Positions 24,975-34,417 of a DNA stretch of 64,000 nucleotides are shown here, piece by piece. The position numbers and the translations under genes are program-made. The stretch lies in the NCBI GenBank assembly GCA_022819825.1, contig JAJEGM010000032.1:1-64000 (forward strand). The letters are read 5' to 3'. Position 1 is the first letter of the stretch, and every line of letters starts with the position of its first letter. The notes beneath the pieces are model-generated. The model was given only the letters and a program-made list of their open reading frames with translations. It ran no database searches and was not told where the DNA came from. Source of the DNA: Acidimicrobiia bacterium (GTDB lineage: Bacteria > Actinomycetota > Acidimicrobiia > Acidimicrobiales > Bin134).

Positions 24975-25864
24975 ATGAACACGTCTTCCAGGGTGGTCCG
25001 GCGAGGCTCCAGACGGCGCAGGCCCAAGTCCAGATCGGCCACAAGGTCCCGAACCAGATCGCCGATCTCGTCGACGCCGGTCACGGTGATGATGTGCCCG
25101 TCGATGGTTGCTTGCGCGCCTCGGGCCGCCAGTGCAGCGGCCAGCGGCTGGGGATCGGAGTCCAACTCCACCTTCACTCCCGATGCGGCCGACCCCAGGC
25201 CATCGAGGGCGCCGCTGTGGCCCACCACGCCGTTAGCCAGGATGACCACCGAATCGCACACCCGCTCCACTTCCTCCAGCAGGTGCGACGACAGCAGGAT
25301 GTCAATGCCGAACTCGCGGCCCACTCGTCGGATGAGGGCCAGCATGTCGTCGCGCTGCACTGGATCGAGGCCGTCGGTGGGCTCGTCCAGTAGAAGCAGG
25401 TCGGGATCATGGGCGATGGCCTGGGCCATCTTCACCCGCTGGCGCTGACCGGTGGACATGGTGCCGATGGGGCGGAACCGCTCCTCGCCCAGGCCCACCT
25501 GCCAGAGGGCGTCACTGGCCCTCTCGGTGGCCGCCCGTCGGGGCAGCCCGTGGAGTTGGGCAATGTGGCGCACCAAATCGGCGGCCTGCACATCGTCGGG
25601 CAGATCGTGATGTTCGGGGGCATAGCCCAGTCGGGCACGCAGTTCAGGCCCGCTCTGGTCGGGGTCGACTCCCAGTACATTGAGCGTGCCGCCTTGACGG
25701 GGGCGCAGTCCCAACACCAACCCCATGAAGGTGCTCTTGCCCGCACCGTTCGGTCCCAACAGCCCGGTGATGCCCGGTCCGATGTCGCAATCCAGGCCCT
25801 GGAGCACGTGGTTCGACCCGTAGCTCTTTTGCACTCCTCGGGCGGAGATCACGATGTCGGACAC
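24959..25864 (-). CDS. ABC transporter ATPase (export type)
   Basis: This 301-residue ATPase has Walker A G-P-N-G-A-G-K-S-T near residue 40, signature M-S-T-G-Q-R-Q-R, and Walker B L-L-L-L-D-E-P-T-D-G-L-D. The frame stays open upstream into dppF, but GTG 25864 (V-S-D-I-V-I-S-A-R-G) is where ABC homology begins. It partners the permease at 24040 across the 17-codon micro-ORF. The gene follows dppF by 11 bases, so it is probably part of the same transcript as the peptide importer. Confidence 0.9.
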   Translation of the reverse strand: MSDIVISARGVQKSYGSNHVLQGLDCDIGPGITGLLGPNGAGKSTFMGLVLGLRPRQGGTLNVLGVDPDQSGPELRARLGYAPEHHDLPDDVQAADLVRHIAQLHGLPRRAATERASDALWQVGLGEERFRPIGTMSTGQRQRVKMAQAIAHDPDLLLLDEPTDGLDPVQRDDMLALIRRVGREFGIDILLSSHLLEEVERVCDSVVILANGVVGHSGALDGLGSAASGVKVELDSDPQPLAAALAARGAQATIDGHIITVTGVDEIGDLVRDLVADLDLGLRRLEPRRTTLEDVFIEASR

Positions 25865-25875
25865 TGGGCGAAACC

Positions 25876-26904
25876 CTATCCCTGGTCTGACCCCATTAGG
25901 TCGTCGGGGGTGGGGAAGTGGCAGGCAACCGGGTGTCCGATGCCAAGATCGAGCAACTCCGGGTCGTACTCGGCGCATATCGACTGCGCCTTCCAACATC
26001 GGGTCCGAAAGCGGCATCCCGAAGGGGGCGCGGCTGGGTTGGGCGCGTCCCCTTCCAGCACGATGCGCCTTCGCCTCTTCTCGAGCTTGGGGTCGGGAAT
26101 GGGTACTGCGGACAGCAAGGCCTGGGTGTAGGGATGAGCCGGGGTTTCGTACACTTCCGGCCCGGTACCCGTCTCCACGATCCGTCCCAGATACATCACT
26201 GCCACCCGATCGGAGATGTGGCGCACCACCGATAGATCGTGGGCCACGAACAGGTAGGTGAGTCCCAGTTGGCGCTGGAGATCTTCCAGCAGGTTGAGCA
26301 CGCCAGCCTGAATGCTCACGTCGAGGGCTGACACCGGCTCGTCCAGGATGATCAGCTCGGGTTCGAGGGCGAGGGCTCGGGCGATTCCGATGCGCTGGCG
26401 CTGGCCGCCGGAGAACTCGTGAGGGTAGCGATTGCCGTGCTCGGGGTTCAGCCCAACCAGCTCCAGCAGTTCGCCCACCCGAGTCTGGATGTCGTCGCTG
26501 GCGCGGTGGATTCGCAGGGGCTCGGAGATGATGGCCGAGACCGTCATGCGGGGGTCGAGGGAGGCCATCGGGTCTTGGAACACGATCTGCATGTTTTGGC
26601 GCAGGGCCTGAAGCTGGCGGCGGCTCAGGTCGGCCAGCTCTTGGCCTTTGAATCGCACTGAGCCCGAGGTGGGCTGGATGAGGCGGAGAATGCAGCGGGC
26701 GATGGTGGATTTGCCGGACCCTGATTCTCCTACCAGTCCTAGGGTCTCTCCCTGATTGATGTGCAGGGACACGCCGCTTACGGCTTGGACGGTGCCCACG
26801 GTGCGGCGGATTACGCCTTTGGACTTTATGGGGAAGGTCTTGACCAGGTCGGTGACTTCTACCAGGGGTTTACCATCCCCCGGCAGGTCGGCGGGGCTAG
26901 ACAT
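25876..26904 (-). CDS. dppF: Oligopeptide/dipeptide ABC importer ATPase (DppF/OppF type)
   Basis: This 342-residue ATPase has Walker [10 protein letters not shown] near residue 59, signature F-S-G-G-Q-R-Q-R and Walker [13 protein letters not shown]. The C-terminal oligopeptide domain contains the cysteine motif G-C-R-F-R-T-R-C, with further cysteines nearby, as in OppD/F proteins that carry a [4Fe-4S] cluster. The start overlaps the end of dppD by 8 bases. Substrates are probably peptides, but nickel or glycoside importers share this family. Confidence 0.92.
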   Translation of the reverse strand: MSSPADLPGDGKPLVEVTDLVKTFPIKSKGVIRRTVGTVQAVSGVSLHINQGETLGLVGESGSGKSTIARCILRLIQPTSGSVRFKGQELADLSRRQLQALRQNMQIVFQDPMASLDPRMTVSAIISEPLRIHRASDDIQTRVGELLELVGLNPEHGNRYPHEFSGGQRQRIGIARALALEPELIILDEPVSALDVSIQAGVLNLLEDLQRQLGLTYLFVAHDLSVVRHISDRVAVMYLGRIVETGTGPEVYETPAHPYTQALLSAVPIPDPKLEKRRRRIVLEGDAPNPAAPPSGCRFRTRCWKAQSICAEYDPELLDLGIGHPVACHFPTPDDLMGSDQG

Positions 26905-27910
26905 CTTCGGCCTCGCCGTATTGGTCTTCAGCGTGGTGGCAGGCGGTGAGCTGGGTGCCTATAGGGCGTAGCTCGGGGGTCTCTTGGGAGCAGATTTCGG
27001 TGGCTCGGGGGCAGCGGGGGGCGAAGGCGCATCCGGGGGGTGGGGCCAGCATGGATGGCGGGGTTCCGTCGATGGGCATCAGGCGGGTGCCCTTGGGGGC
27101 GTCGAGGCGGGGTATGGCGCCGAGAAGGCCGGCGGTGTAGGGGTGGGCGGGGCGTTCGAACACGTTGTCGGCCATTCCGGTCTCGGCTATCCGACCGGCG
27201 TACATCACCAGCAGCCGGTGGGCGGTGCGGGCTACGACGCCGAGGTCGTGGGTGATCACCACCAGGGCTGAGCCAGCGGCCTCCCGGGCCCGCTCCAGAA
27301 CATCCAGCACCTGGGCCTGAATGGTGACGTCGAGGGCGGTGGTGGGCTCGTCGGCGATGAGCAGATCGGGGTCGTTGGCGATGGCCATGGCGATCATGGC
27401 CCGCTGGCGCATCCCGCCCGACAGCTCGTGGGGGTAGGAGTCCACCCGCTGCGAGGCATTGGGGATGCCCACCAAGTGCAGCAGTTCGACTGCCTTCGAC
27501 CGGGCGATGGCCATCTTCGTCCGCTGGTGGACGCGGACCCCTTCGGCAATCTGGGCCCCCACGGTCATCACCGGGTTCAGCGAGGTCATCGGATCTTGGA
27601 ACACCATGGAGATGGCCGATCCCCGCAATTTTTCGAGTTCCTTGTCGGCCATGGCCGTCACGTCTTGGCCTCGGTAGGAAATCGACCCGCTCACTTGGGC
27701 GGAGGGCGGCAGCAGGCCCAGGGCGGCCATCACGCTGACCGATTTCCCCGAGCCGGATTCGCCGGCGATGGCCAGCACCTCGCCCTCGTAGATGTCCCAG
27801 CTCACCCCCCGCACCGCCTGCACGTCGCCGTCGGGGGTGGGGAACACCACTTCCAAGTCCTGCACCGACAGCACCGGGACCTCGGCTTTGGGGTTGGCCG
27901 GGCTGGTCAT
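26897..27910 (-). CDS. dppD: Oligopeptide/dipeptide ABC importer ATPase (DppD/OppD type)
   Basis: This 337-residue ATPase has Walker [10 protein letters not shown] near residue 47, signature L-S-G-G-M-R-Q-R and Walker [13 protein letters not shown]. The C-terminal G-C-A-F-A-P-R-C-P motif belongs to the oligopeptide domain. The ATG at 27910 overlaps the dppC stop (ATGA); the longer open frame upstream is a shadow of dppC. It pairs with DppF as the heterodimeric motor. Confidence 0.93.
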   Translation of the reverse strand: MTSPANPKAEVPVLSVQDLEVVFPTPDGDVQAVRGVSWDIYEGEVLAIAGESGSGKSVSVMAALGLLPPSAQVSGSISYRGQDVTAMADKELEKLRGSAISMVFQDPMTSLNPVMTVGAQIAEGVRVHQRTKMAIARSKAVELLHLVGIPNASQRVDSYPHELSGGMRQRAMIAMAIANDPDLLIADEPTTALDVTIQAQVLDVLERAREAAGSALVVITHDLGVVARTAHRLLVMYAGRIAETGMADNVFERPAHPYTAGLLGAIPRLDAPKGTRLMPIDGTPPSMLAPPPGCAFAPRCPRATEICSQETPELRPIGTQLTACHHAEDQYGEAEDV

Positions 27911-28815
27911 CGCCGCTGCTCCCGGCGGGGATCGAGGGCGTCGCGCAGGCCGTCGCCCACGAAGTTCACGCACAGCACCAGCAGCACCAGCACCGCCCCC
28001 GGCAGATAGAACAGCCACCACCGGGTGCGGGCGGCGTCTCGGCCCTCGTCCACCAGCGATCCCAGCGACACCTCGGGGGGCTGGATGCCGAAGCCCAGAA
28101 AGGCCAGCGCGGTCTCCAGCAGGATGGCGGTGGCCACCGTGAGGGTGGCGTACACGATGATCGAGCTCATGGCGTTGGGGATGAGGTGGCGGAAGATGAT
28201 ACGGGTGTTCGAGGCGCCTAGGGCCTCGGCGGCCTCGATGTACTCCTTTTCCCGGATGGAGAACACCTCGCCCCGCACCACCCGAGCCAGCGGCGCCCAC
28301 AGGAACAGGCCGATCACCACCGCCACGAACATGAGCGAGCTGCCGCCGCTGGCCCGAGTGCGGGTGCCCAGAACCATCAGCACCGGCAGCAGGGGGAGAA
28401 TCAGCAAGAAGTCCACCAAGAGCCCCAAGGCGCCGTCTACTCGTCCTCGGAACCAACCCTGCACCGCGCCCAGAACCGAACCCAGCACGGTGGCGATGCC
28501 GGCCACCACCAGGCTGACGTGGACCGACACCCGCAGTCCTCGCATCGACTGGGCGAACATGTCGTGGCCGATGGTGTCGGTGCCGAACCAGTGGTCGCCC
28601 GACGGCCCCTGCGAAAGATCGGGGGACAGGTCTTTGTAGCCCCAGCCGGAGATCGGCTCGGCCAGGTAGCTGAACAAGTAGGCCACCACCAGCACGACAC
28701 CCGCGGCTACCGCCAGCCGGTGGGCGAGGAAGCGGCGAAGCACCAGCCGCCACTGCGACCGGACCTCTGTCTCGGCCGGGGCGTCGGCGAACACGTTGGC
28801 CGGGATGTCAGCCAT
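27907..28815 (-). CDS. dppC: Oligopeptide/dipeptide ABC importer permease (DppC/OppC type)
   Basis: This 302-residue permease has an N-terminal cytoplasmic segment, a first helix near residues 35-52, the D-H-W-F-G-T-D-T-I-G-H-D motif (near 91) that marks DppC/OppC proteins, five further helices, and the EAA loop (E-A-A-E-A-L-G-A-S-N-T-R). The start overlaps dppB by 8 bases, so it is translationally coupled. Confidence 0.93.
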   Translation of the reverse strand: MADIPANVFADAPAETEVRSQWRLVLRRFLAHRLAVAAGVVLVVAYLFSYLAEPISGWGYKDLSPDLSQGPSGDHWFGTDTIGHDMFAQSMRGLRVSVHVSLVVAGIATVLGSVLGAVQGWFRGRVDGALGLLVDFLLILPLLPVLMVLGTRTRASGGSSLMFVAVVIGLFLWAPLARVVRGEVFSIREKEYIEAAEALGASNTRIIFRHLIPNAMSSIIVYATLTVATAILLETALAFLGFGIQPPEVSLGSLVDEGRDAARTRWWLFYLPGAVLVLLVLCVNFVGDGLRDALDPRREQRR

Positions 28816-29791
28816 CTCGCACCCTCGGATCCAGGAAGCCGTAAGTCAGGTCGGTGAGCAGATTGACGATGATCACCGAGATGCCCACCGCCAATAGCCA
28901 GCCCTGGGTCACGGCCACATCTCCGTTGAGCAGGGACTCCAGGAACAGCCGGCCCATGCCCTTCCAGTTGAACACCACCTCGGTGACCACCGTGCCGCCG
29001 ATCAGCGTTCCGAACGTGAGCCCGGTGTAGCTCACCACCGGAAGCAGGGCGTTGCGAAGGGCGTGGTGGGTGATGACCCGGCGCCGGGGCACTCCTTTGG
29101 CTCGGGCGGTTCGGATGTAGTCGCTCTCCAGCACATCGAGCATGGCCGAGCGCTGGAACCGGCTGGTGGCGGCCAGTTGGATCGCGATCAGGGTGAGGGC
29201 GGGAAGGATGATATGGCCGGCCCGGTCGGCCCATGTCCCCCAGAAGTCGGCATCAAGCCGGGGCGACTGCTCGCCGATGGTGAAGAAGATCCGGCGACCC
29301 CACCAGTCGTTGAACCGGATGCCTAAGTCTTTGAGCAACGCTCCGAGCCAGAAGACGGGCATGGCGAAGAACAGGAAGGCGAAGAAGGTGGAGATGTTGT
29401 CGAACTTCCCGTACTGGCGCATCGCGCTCACCACCCCTACCGCCACGCCCAGGATCACCGAGATGACGGTGGCGGCGATGACCAATCGCAAGGTGACCGG
29501 TATGGCCTCGCCCAGCAAGGTGGTGACCGCCCGGCCGTTGTCGGTGGACGTGCCCATGTCCCCGGTGAACATGTCGCCCAGCCAGCTTCCGTAGCGCTCC
29601 ATAAGGGGCTTGTCTAGGCCCAGGCTGGCTTCCAGCCGTTGGACCTGCTCGGCTCCGCCGGGTTGCGACAGCAGAAAAACCCGCTGTTCGGCGATGGGAT
29701 CGACGGTGGCCACCAGCAAGAAGGCCACCAGGGTGGCGAAGAATAGGACGACGACGGATATGAGCAGCTTGCGTGTCGCGTACCCGAGCAC
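28808..29791 (-). CDS. dppB: Oligopeptide/dipeptide ABC importer permease (DppB/OppB type)
   Basis: This 327-residue permease has an N-terminal helix (residues 9-27), the L-G-L-D-K-P motif near residue 56 typical of DppB/OppB, and an EAA loop (T-A-R-A-K-G-V-P-R-R-R). An insert of about 40 residues around 170-210 (D-W-W-G-R-R-I-F-F) is compatible with larger OppB proteins. It begins 11 bases after the binding-protein stop. It forms the translocation pore with DppC. Confidence 0.93.
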   Translation of the reverse strand: MLGYATRKLLISVVVLFFATLVAFLLVATVDPIAEQRVFLLSQPGGAEQVQRLEASLGLDKPLMERYGSWLGDMFTGDMGTSTDNGRAVTTLLGEAIPVTLRLVIAATVISVILGVAVGVVSAMRQYGKFDNISTFFAFLFFAMPVFWLGALLKDLGIRFNDWWGRRIFFTIGEQSPRLDADFWGTWADRAGHIILPALTLIAIQLAATSRFQRSAMLDVLESDYIRTARAKGVPRRRVITHHALRNALLPVVSYTGLTFGTLIGGTVVTEVVFNWKGMGRLFLESLLNGDVAVTQGWLLAVGISVIIVNLLTDLTYGFLDPRVRDG

Positions 29792-29802
29792 CAGTAGGAA
29801 AG

Positions 29803-31524
29803 CTAGTTAGCGAGCGCCCACTCCTCCAGATTCCAGGTGAAGCTTTCCAAGGTGGGGTTGTCTTGGATGTTTTGGAGGTTGTCGTTCCAGGCCAAGAAGA
29901 AGGGGAGTTGGTACACGGGTGTGTTGGGGAGGGTTTCCCACATGAGAGCGTCGGCCTGATTGAGTAACTCGGCTTGGCGGTCGGCGTCGAGGGTGAAGGT
30001 GGCCTCCACCAGCAGTTCGTTGACCTGATCGTCCACGTAGGCGCCGGGGTTGCTGTCGCTGCCGGTGCCGAACACCTGAAGAGCCGATGTGGCCGGCAGC
30101 GGTCCGCCCACCCAGGCGAAGATCACCAGATCGAAGTCGCCGGGGGGGCCGGGCGGGTCGTTGGTTGAGCCGAACACTGGACCGAAGATCTCGCCTCCGG
30201 GCAGGTTGTCGATGATGATTCTGATTCCGGCTTCCCCCAGCTGGTTCTGCACCAGTTCTTGGAACTGCTCCCGGCGGTCGTTGCCTCCGGTGGTGCGGAT
30301 GCGCAGGCTCAGCTGCCGGCCGTCTTTGGCGTACACGTCGCCGTCGAGCTCCCAGCCGGCGGCTTCCAGAACGGCGCGGGCCGCGGCCACATCCCGCTGT
30401 TGGAACTCAGCCGGAGTGTTGTCCTGATACTGGGCTTGGCCGTTCATGTAGATCCGGTTGCCCAGCGGTTGAGCCGACTCCGAGAACGGCCGCATGAGCG
30501 CGGTCACGATCAGCTCTCGATCGAGCGCCAATGCGATGGCCTGGCGCGCCTCCAAAGGAACGGTGGCAGTGTTGAACGTGATGTGCTCCCAGGTGGGGCC
30601 GAAGGTGATGGAGGATTCCACTCCGCCTATTCCGTTGATCTGTTGCACTAAGTCCACTTGGGGTTGCGGATAGATCACGTCTACTTCGCCGTTTTCCAGC
30701 GCGAGGGGCAGGTTGCCCACGTCGCTGATGAACCGGAAGGTGACCTCGTCGATATGGGGACCTTCGCCGAACCAGGTGGGGTTGGCCACCAGGGTCAGAT
30801 CGCTGCCCGGGTTGTACTCGTCCACCACATAGGGACCGGCGCCCACACCTGGATCGGTGCGGAAGCCGTCGCTCCAGTCCCGGCCCAGGTGGGCGGGCGG
30901 GAACGGTCCGGAGAACAGCAGGATGTATTCCACGAAAGGCTGGCCCTCGGGCCAACTCAGACGGACGGCCTTGTCGTCCACCACCTCCAAGGTTGCGCTG
31001 TCGAAGCCCTGAGTGGCGGCGCAATCATCTTGGGGGTCGTTGCAGTTCTCGAAATAAAACACCATGTCGTCGGAGCTCACCGGGGTTCCGTCGCTCCACA
31101 TGGCGTCGGCTCGCAGCCGGTACTCCACCACCAGGGGGTCCTCTTGGATGATGGTGGGCAGGGTTTCGCAGAAGTACGGCTCGAAGGAGAAATCGGGGCG
31201 GGTCCGCGTGCAGGTGGGGTAGATAGCCCGGGTGATTTGGCGACCAGCCAGGAGGTTGTCGCCGGCCGTCAAGTTGTTGAAGTTGGTGATCTCCTGCTCC
31301 AGACCGACGACCACGCTGGTGGGCTGCTCTTCTTCCGGGCTGGGGTCTTCGGCTTGGGTCGGGGCCGCCGCAGGCTCTTCATCTGTGGCCGGGGCCGCAG
31401 TGGGCCCTGAGGCATCCGGTGGAGGCGAGTCGTCGTCGTTGCCACAGGCAGCGGCTAGCAGGACTAGTGCCAGCAGGACCGCGACCACTCGCGAATATCG
31501 ATCGATTTTCATGTGCTTTGTCAT
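29803..31524 (-). CDS. Peptide-type ABC substrate-binding lipoprotein (SBP_bac_5)
   Basis: This 573-residue binding protein of the adjacent importer has a lipoprotein signal with lipobox L-A-A-A-C (C27), then an acidic Asp/Pro/Ala/Glu-rich linker (about 28-60) and the family-5 binding fold. Typical segments are D-P-L-V-V-E-Y-R-L-R-A-D-A-M-W-S-D-G-T-P near residue 150 and an N-T-A-T-V-P-L-E-A-R-Q-A-I segment near 330. The start is ATG 31524; ATG 31512 is possible, and neither has a clear Shine-Dalgarno sequence. It is the first gene of the nine-gene ABC block. Confidence 0.9.
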   Translation of the reverse strand: MTKHMKIDRYSRVVAVLLALVLLAAACGNDDDSPPPDASGPTAAPATDEEPAAAPTQAEDPSPEEEQPTSVVVGLEQEITNFNNLTAGDNLLAGRQITRAIYPTCTRTRPDFSFEPYFCETLPTIIQEDPLVVEYRLRADAMWSDGTPVSSDDMVFYFENCNDPQDDCAATQGFDSATLEVVDDKAVRLSWPEGQPFVEYILLFSGPFPPAHLGRDWSDGFRTDPGVGAGPYVVDEYNPGSDLTLVANPTWFGEGPHIDEVTFRFISDVGNLPLALENGEVDVIYPQPQVDLVQQINGIGGVESSITFGPTWEHITFNTATVPLEARQAIALALDRELIVTALMRPFSESAQPLGNRIYMNGQAQYQDNTPAEFQQRDVAAARAVLEAAGWELDGDVYAKDGRQLSLRIRTTGGNDRREQFQELVQNQLGEAGIRIIIDNLPGGEIFGPVFGSTNDPPGPPGDFDLVIFAWVGGPLPATSALQVFGTGSDSNPGAYVDDQVNELLVEATFTLDADRQAELLNQADALMWETLPNTPVYQLPFFLAWNDNLQNIQDNPTLESFTWNLEEWALAN

Positions 31525-31635
31525 AGCAAGGTCAATTATGGCTGGCCTGATAGCCACGGGGGCAAAGAACCCTGTTCGCGGGATGTCGCTAAGGTCGATA
31601 GCATGGGAGCGAAGGGAACATATCCGGGTGTCCGG

Positions 31636-31653
31636 CGGTTGTAACCTCAACCG
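31636..31653 (+). promoter_or_regulatory. Inverted repeat in a divergent promoter region
   Basis: CGGTTG-TAACCT-CAACCG is a perfect 6-bp palindrome with a 6-base centre that is itself a TANNNT -10-like hexamer (31642-31647). It lies between the divergent binding-protein gene and the small gene at 31672, so it may be an operator overlapping a promoter. No regulator can be named. Confidence 0.35.
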
Positions 31654-31671
31654 GTAGCGAAGGAGAGAGCA

Positions 31672-31938
31672 GTGACATTGGAAACCGTCCGCAACCCAGC
31701 GGCCCTCATCGAGATCACCGAGTTGGTGGATCGGCTGCTGGACGCCATCGATGGAGAGCTCACCAGCCGCTCCCGGGTGGTAGACGGACTGTTGGACCTG
31801 CGTCTTGCCGCCGCTGATCTTCCCGAAGTGGTCGCCCAAGTCGACGACTGCCTGGCCACGCTCCCCGGCAACACCACGGTGACCAACCTGTGGTGGATGG
31901 AGACATTGGCCGACCTCCGCACCGCTGCTTCCAACTGA
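31672..31938 (+). CDS. Small helical protein of unknown function
   Basis: This 88-residue protein is predicted to be mainly helical (L-I-E-I-T-E-L-V-D-R-L-L-D-A-I) and acidic, with no signal peptide, membrane helix or cysteine. The GTG start is supported by GAAGGAGAG about 6 bases upstream. It is divergent from the peptide importer and precedes the CoxL-like gene by 76 bases, which has its own Shine-Dalgarno sequence. No family recognised. Confidence 0.65.
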   Translation: MTLETVRNPAALIEITELVDRLLDAIDGELTSRSRVVDGLLDLRLAAADLPEVVAQVDDCLATLPGNTTVTNLWWMETLADLRTAASN

Positions 31939-32014
31939 TCCCCTGATTGGCGGCAGCTCGGCTGCACCGGAGATATAGGAGGGATACGCTCGCGGGGCAG
32001 CAGGAGGTGGCGAG

Positions 32015-34417
32015 ATGACTGAATCCTCTACGGCGGTGGTGGGGAGCAGGTTGCTTCGGAAGGAGGATCCTGAACTGCTTACCGGGGAGGCCCGGTTTGT
32101 GGACGATCTGGACCTCACGGGGGCGCTTTGGGTGGCTTGTGTGCGGAGTCCTCATGCGCATGCCCGCATCAACTCGGTGGACTTGAGCGCTGCTCTTGAT
32201 GCCGATGGGGTGGTGGCTGCTTATTCGGGGGCGGATCTGGCGGAGTCTTGGGGGCCGTTGCCTTGTGCTTGGCCGGTGACCGACGACATGAAGAATCCGG
32301 CCCATCTGCCGATTGCGGTGGACAAGGCCAACTATGTGGGCGATGTGGTGGCGGTGGTGCTGGCTAACGACCGCTACGGGGCGGTCGACGCTGCCGCGCT
32401 GGTGGAAGTGGACTACGAGCCCCTCGACGCGGTAGTAGACCTTGAGGACGCCTTGGCCGATGGCACGGTCATCCACGATGACTTGGGTACCAACGCTTCC
32501 TACACCTGGGAGCTGACCCCGGATGCCGACGCGGTGGAGGCTGCGTTCTCCGGTGCTGCCCACGTGGTGTCGGAGCGCTACATCCAACAGCGGCTGATTC
32601 CCGCGGCCATGGAGCCTCGGGGGGTGGTGGCGGTGCCTTCGCCGTTCGGGGGCGACATCACCATCTACTCGGCTACTCAGATTCCCCACATCCTCAAGGT
32701 CATGGTGGCCCTCACTCTGGGGCTCCCAGAGCAGAAGGTGCGGGTGGTGGCTCCTTCGGTTGGGGGCGGTTTCGGCTCGAAGCTGAACGTGTATGCCGAG
32801 GAGATCATGTGTACTGCGCTGGCCCTGCGCCATGGCGTGCCGGTGCGCTGGACCGAGGGCCGCTCCGAGGCTGCCGGGTCCACCATTCAGGGCCGGGGCC
32901 AGATTCAGGACATCGAGCTGGCCGCCGACGCCGAGGGCCGGATAAGCGCGGTGCGGGTGAAGCTGGTGGCCGACATGGGGGCCTACCTCCAGTTGGTGAC
33001 TCCCGGCGTGCCCCTGTTGGGTGCTTTCCTATACCACGGCTGCTACGACATCCCGAACTACTCCTTCGTGTGTACGGGGGTGTTCACCAACATGACCCCC
33101 ACCGATGCCTACCGGGGGGCCGGCCGGCCTGAAGCCACCTACGCCATCGAGCGGGCCATGGACACGCTGGCCGCGGCGGTGGGGGTGGACCCGGCCGAGA
33201 TTCGGCGGCGCAACTTCATCGGTCCGGAGCAGTTCCCCTACGAGTCGGCCCCCGGGCTGGTGTTCGATAGCGGCAACTACCCCCAGGCCCTGGAGCGGGC
33301 CTTGGAGGTGGTGGACTACGAGGGCCTGCGGGCCCAGCAGGCTGAGCGCCGGGCCTCAGGCGATTCCCGACAACTTGGAATGGGCCTGTCGAGCTACGTG
33401 GAGATGTGCGGTTTGGCTCCCAGCCGGGTGCTGGCCTCGCTCAACTACGCGGCTGGCGGCTGGGAGTCGGCCACCGTGCGGGTGCTGCCCACTGCCAAGG
33501 TGCAGGTGGTGACCGGCACGTCGCCCCACGGACAGGGCCATGAGACGTGCTGGTCGATGATCGTGGCCGACCAGCTGGGCGTTGATCCCGACGACGTGGA
33601 GGTGCTGCACTCCGACACCGCCATCTCTCCGTTGGGCCTCGATTCCTACGGCTCCCGCTCGCTGTCGGTGGGCGGCACCGCGGTGTACATGGCTGCAGAC
33701 AAGGTGATCGACAAGGCCCGTCTGATTGCCGCGCACCAGATGGAAGCCAACGTGGAGGACTTGGAGTTCTCCGACGGCACCTTCCGGGTAAAGGGCCAGC
33801 CCGACGCCGAGATGCCGCTGGCTGCGGTGGCCTTCGAGGCGTTCACCGCCCACAACCTGCCCGACGGCATGGAGCCCAACCTGGAGGGCCACATGACTTG
33901 GGACCCGCCGAACTTCACCTTCCCGTTCGGAACCCATGTGGCCGTGGTGGAGGTGGACACCGAGACCGGCGAAGTGGAGATGGTGGAATACGTGGCGGTG
34001 GACGACTGCGGCAACCAGATCAACCCGATGGTGGTGGAGGGACAGATCCACGGCGGCATCCTCCAGGGGGTGGCCCAGGCGCTGTGGGAGGAAGCCGCGT
34101 TCGACGACGACGGCCAGCCCCGCAACGTGAGCTTCCTGGACTATCTGGTGCCGTCATCGGCTGAGACCCCGTCGTTCCGTACCGACTCCACGGTGACCCC
34201 TAGCCCCACCAACCCGATGGGGGTGAAGGGCATCGGTGAGGCTGGCACCATCGCCTCCACCCCAGCAGTGGTCAACGCCATTGCCGACGCGCTATCCCCG
34301 CTGGGGATCAACGACGTGGAGATGCCGGCCACGCCCGAACGAATCTGGGAGCTGATCTCCGGGTCGCAGGATCCACCTAGCCGCCGTCGGGGGCTGAGAG
34401 GGCCATTGCGGCGTTGA
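32015..34417 (+). CDS. Molybdenum hydroxylase large subunit, CoxL form II-like
   Basis: This 800-residue protein has the xanthine dehydrogenase / aldehyde oxidase / CO dehydrogenase large-subunit fold and binds molybdopterin cytosine dinucleotide. It has A-Y-R-G-A-G-R at residues 365-371, the form II signature, not the A-Y-x-C-S-F-R of true CO dehydrogenase. G-V-K-G-I-G-E-A-G near residue 740 holds the catalytic Glu. AGGAGG precedes the ATG. The FAD (CoxM) and 2Fe-2S (CoxS) subunits are not adjacent, so its partners must be elsewhere. The Arg-rich tail overlaps the opposite-strand gene by 41 bases. The substrate is unknown. Confidence 0.9.
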   Translation: MTESSTAVVGSRLLRKEDPELLTGEARFVDDLDLTGALWVACVRSPHAHARINSVDLSAALDADGVVAAYSGADLAESWGPLPCAWPVTDDMKNPAHLPIAVDKANYVGDVVAVVLANDRYGAVDAAALVEVDYEPLDAVVDLEDALADGTVIHDDLGTNASYTWELTPDADAVEAAFSGAAHVVSERYIQQRLIPAAMEPRGVVAVPSPFGGDITIYSATQIPHILKVMVALTLGLPEQKVRVVAPSVGGGFGSKLNVYAEEIMCTALALRHGVPVRWTEGRSEAAGSTIQGRGQIQDIELAADAEGRISAVRVKLVADMGAYLQLVTPGVPLLGAFLYHGCYDIPNYSFVCTGVFTNMTPTDAYRGAGRPEATYAIERAMDTLAAAVGVDPAEIRRRNFIGPEQFPYESAPGLVFDSGNYPQALERALEVVDYEGLRAQQAERRASGDSRQLGMGLSSYVEMCGLAPSRVLASLNYAAGGWESATVRVLPTAKVQVVTGTSPHGQGHETCWSMIVADQLGVDPDDVEVLHSDTAISPLGLDSYGSRSLSVGGTAVYMAADKVIDKARLIAAHQMEANVEDLEFSDGTFRVKGQPDAEMPLAAVAFEAFTAHNLPDGMEPNLEGHMTWDPPNFTFPFGTHVAVVEVDTETGEVEMVEYVAVDDCGNQINPMVVEGQIHGGILQGVAQALWEEAAFDDDGQPRNVSFLDYLVPSSAETPSFRTDSTVTPSPTNPMGVKGIGEAGTIASTPAVVNAIADALSPLGINDVEMPATPERIWELISGSQDPPSRRRGLRGPLRR

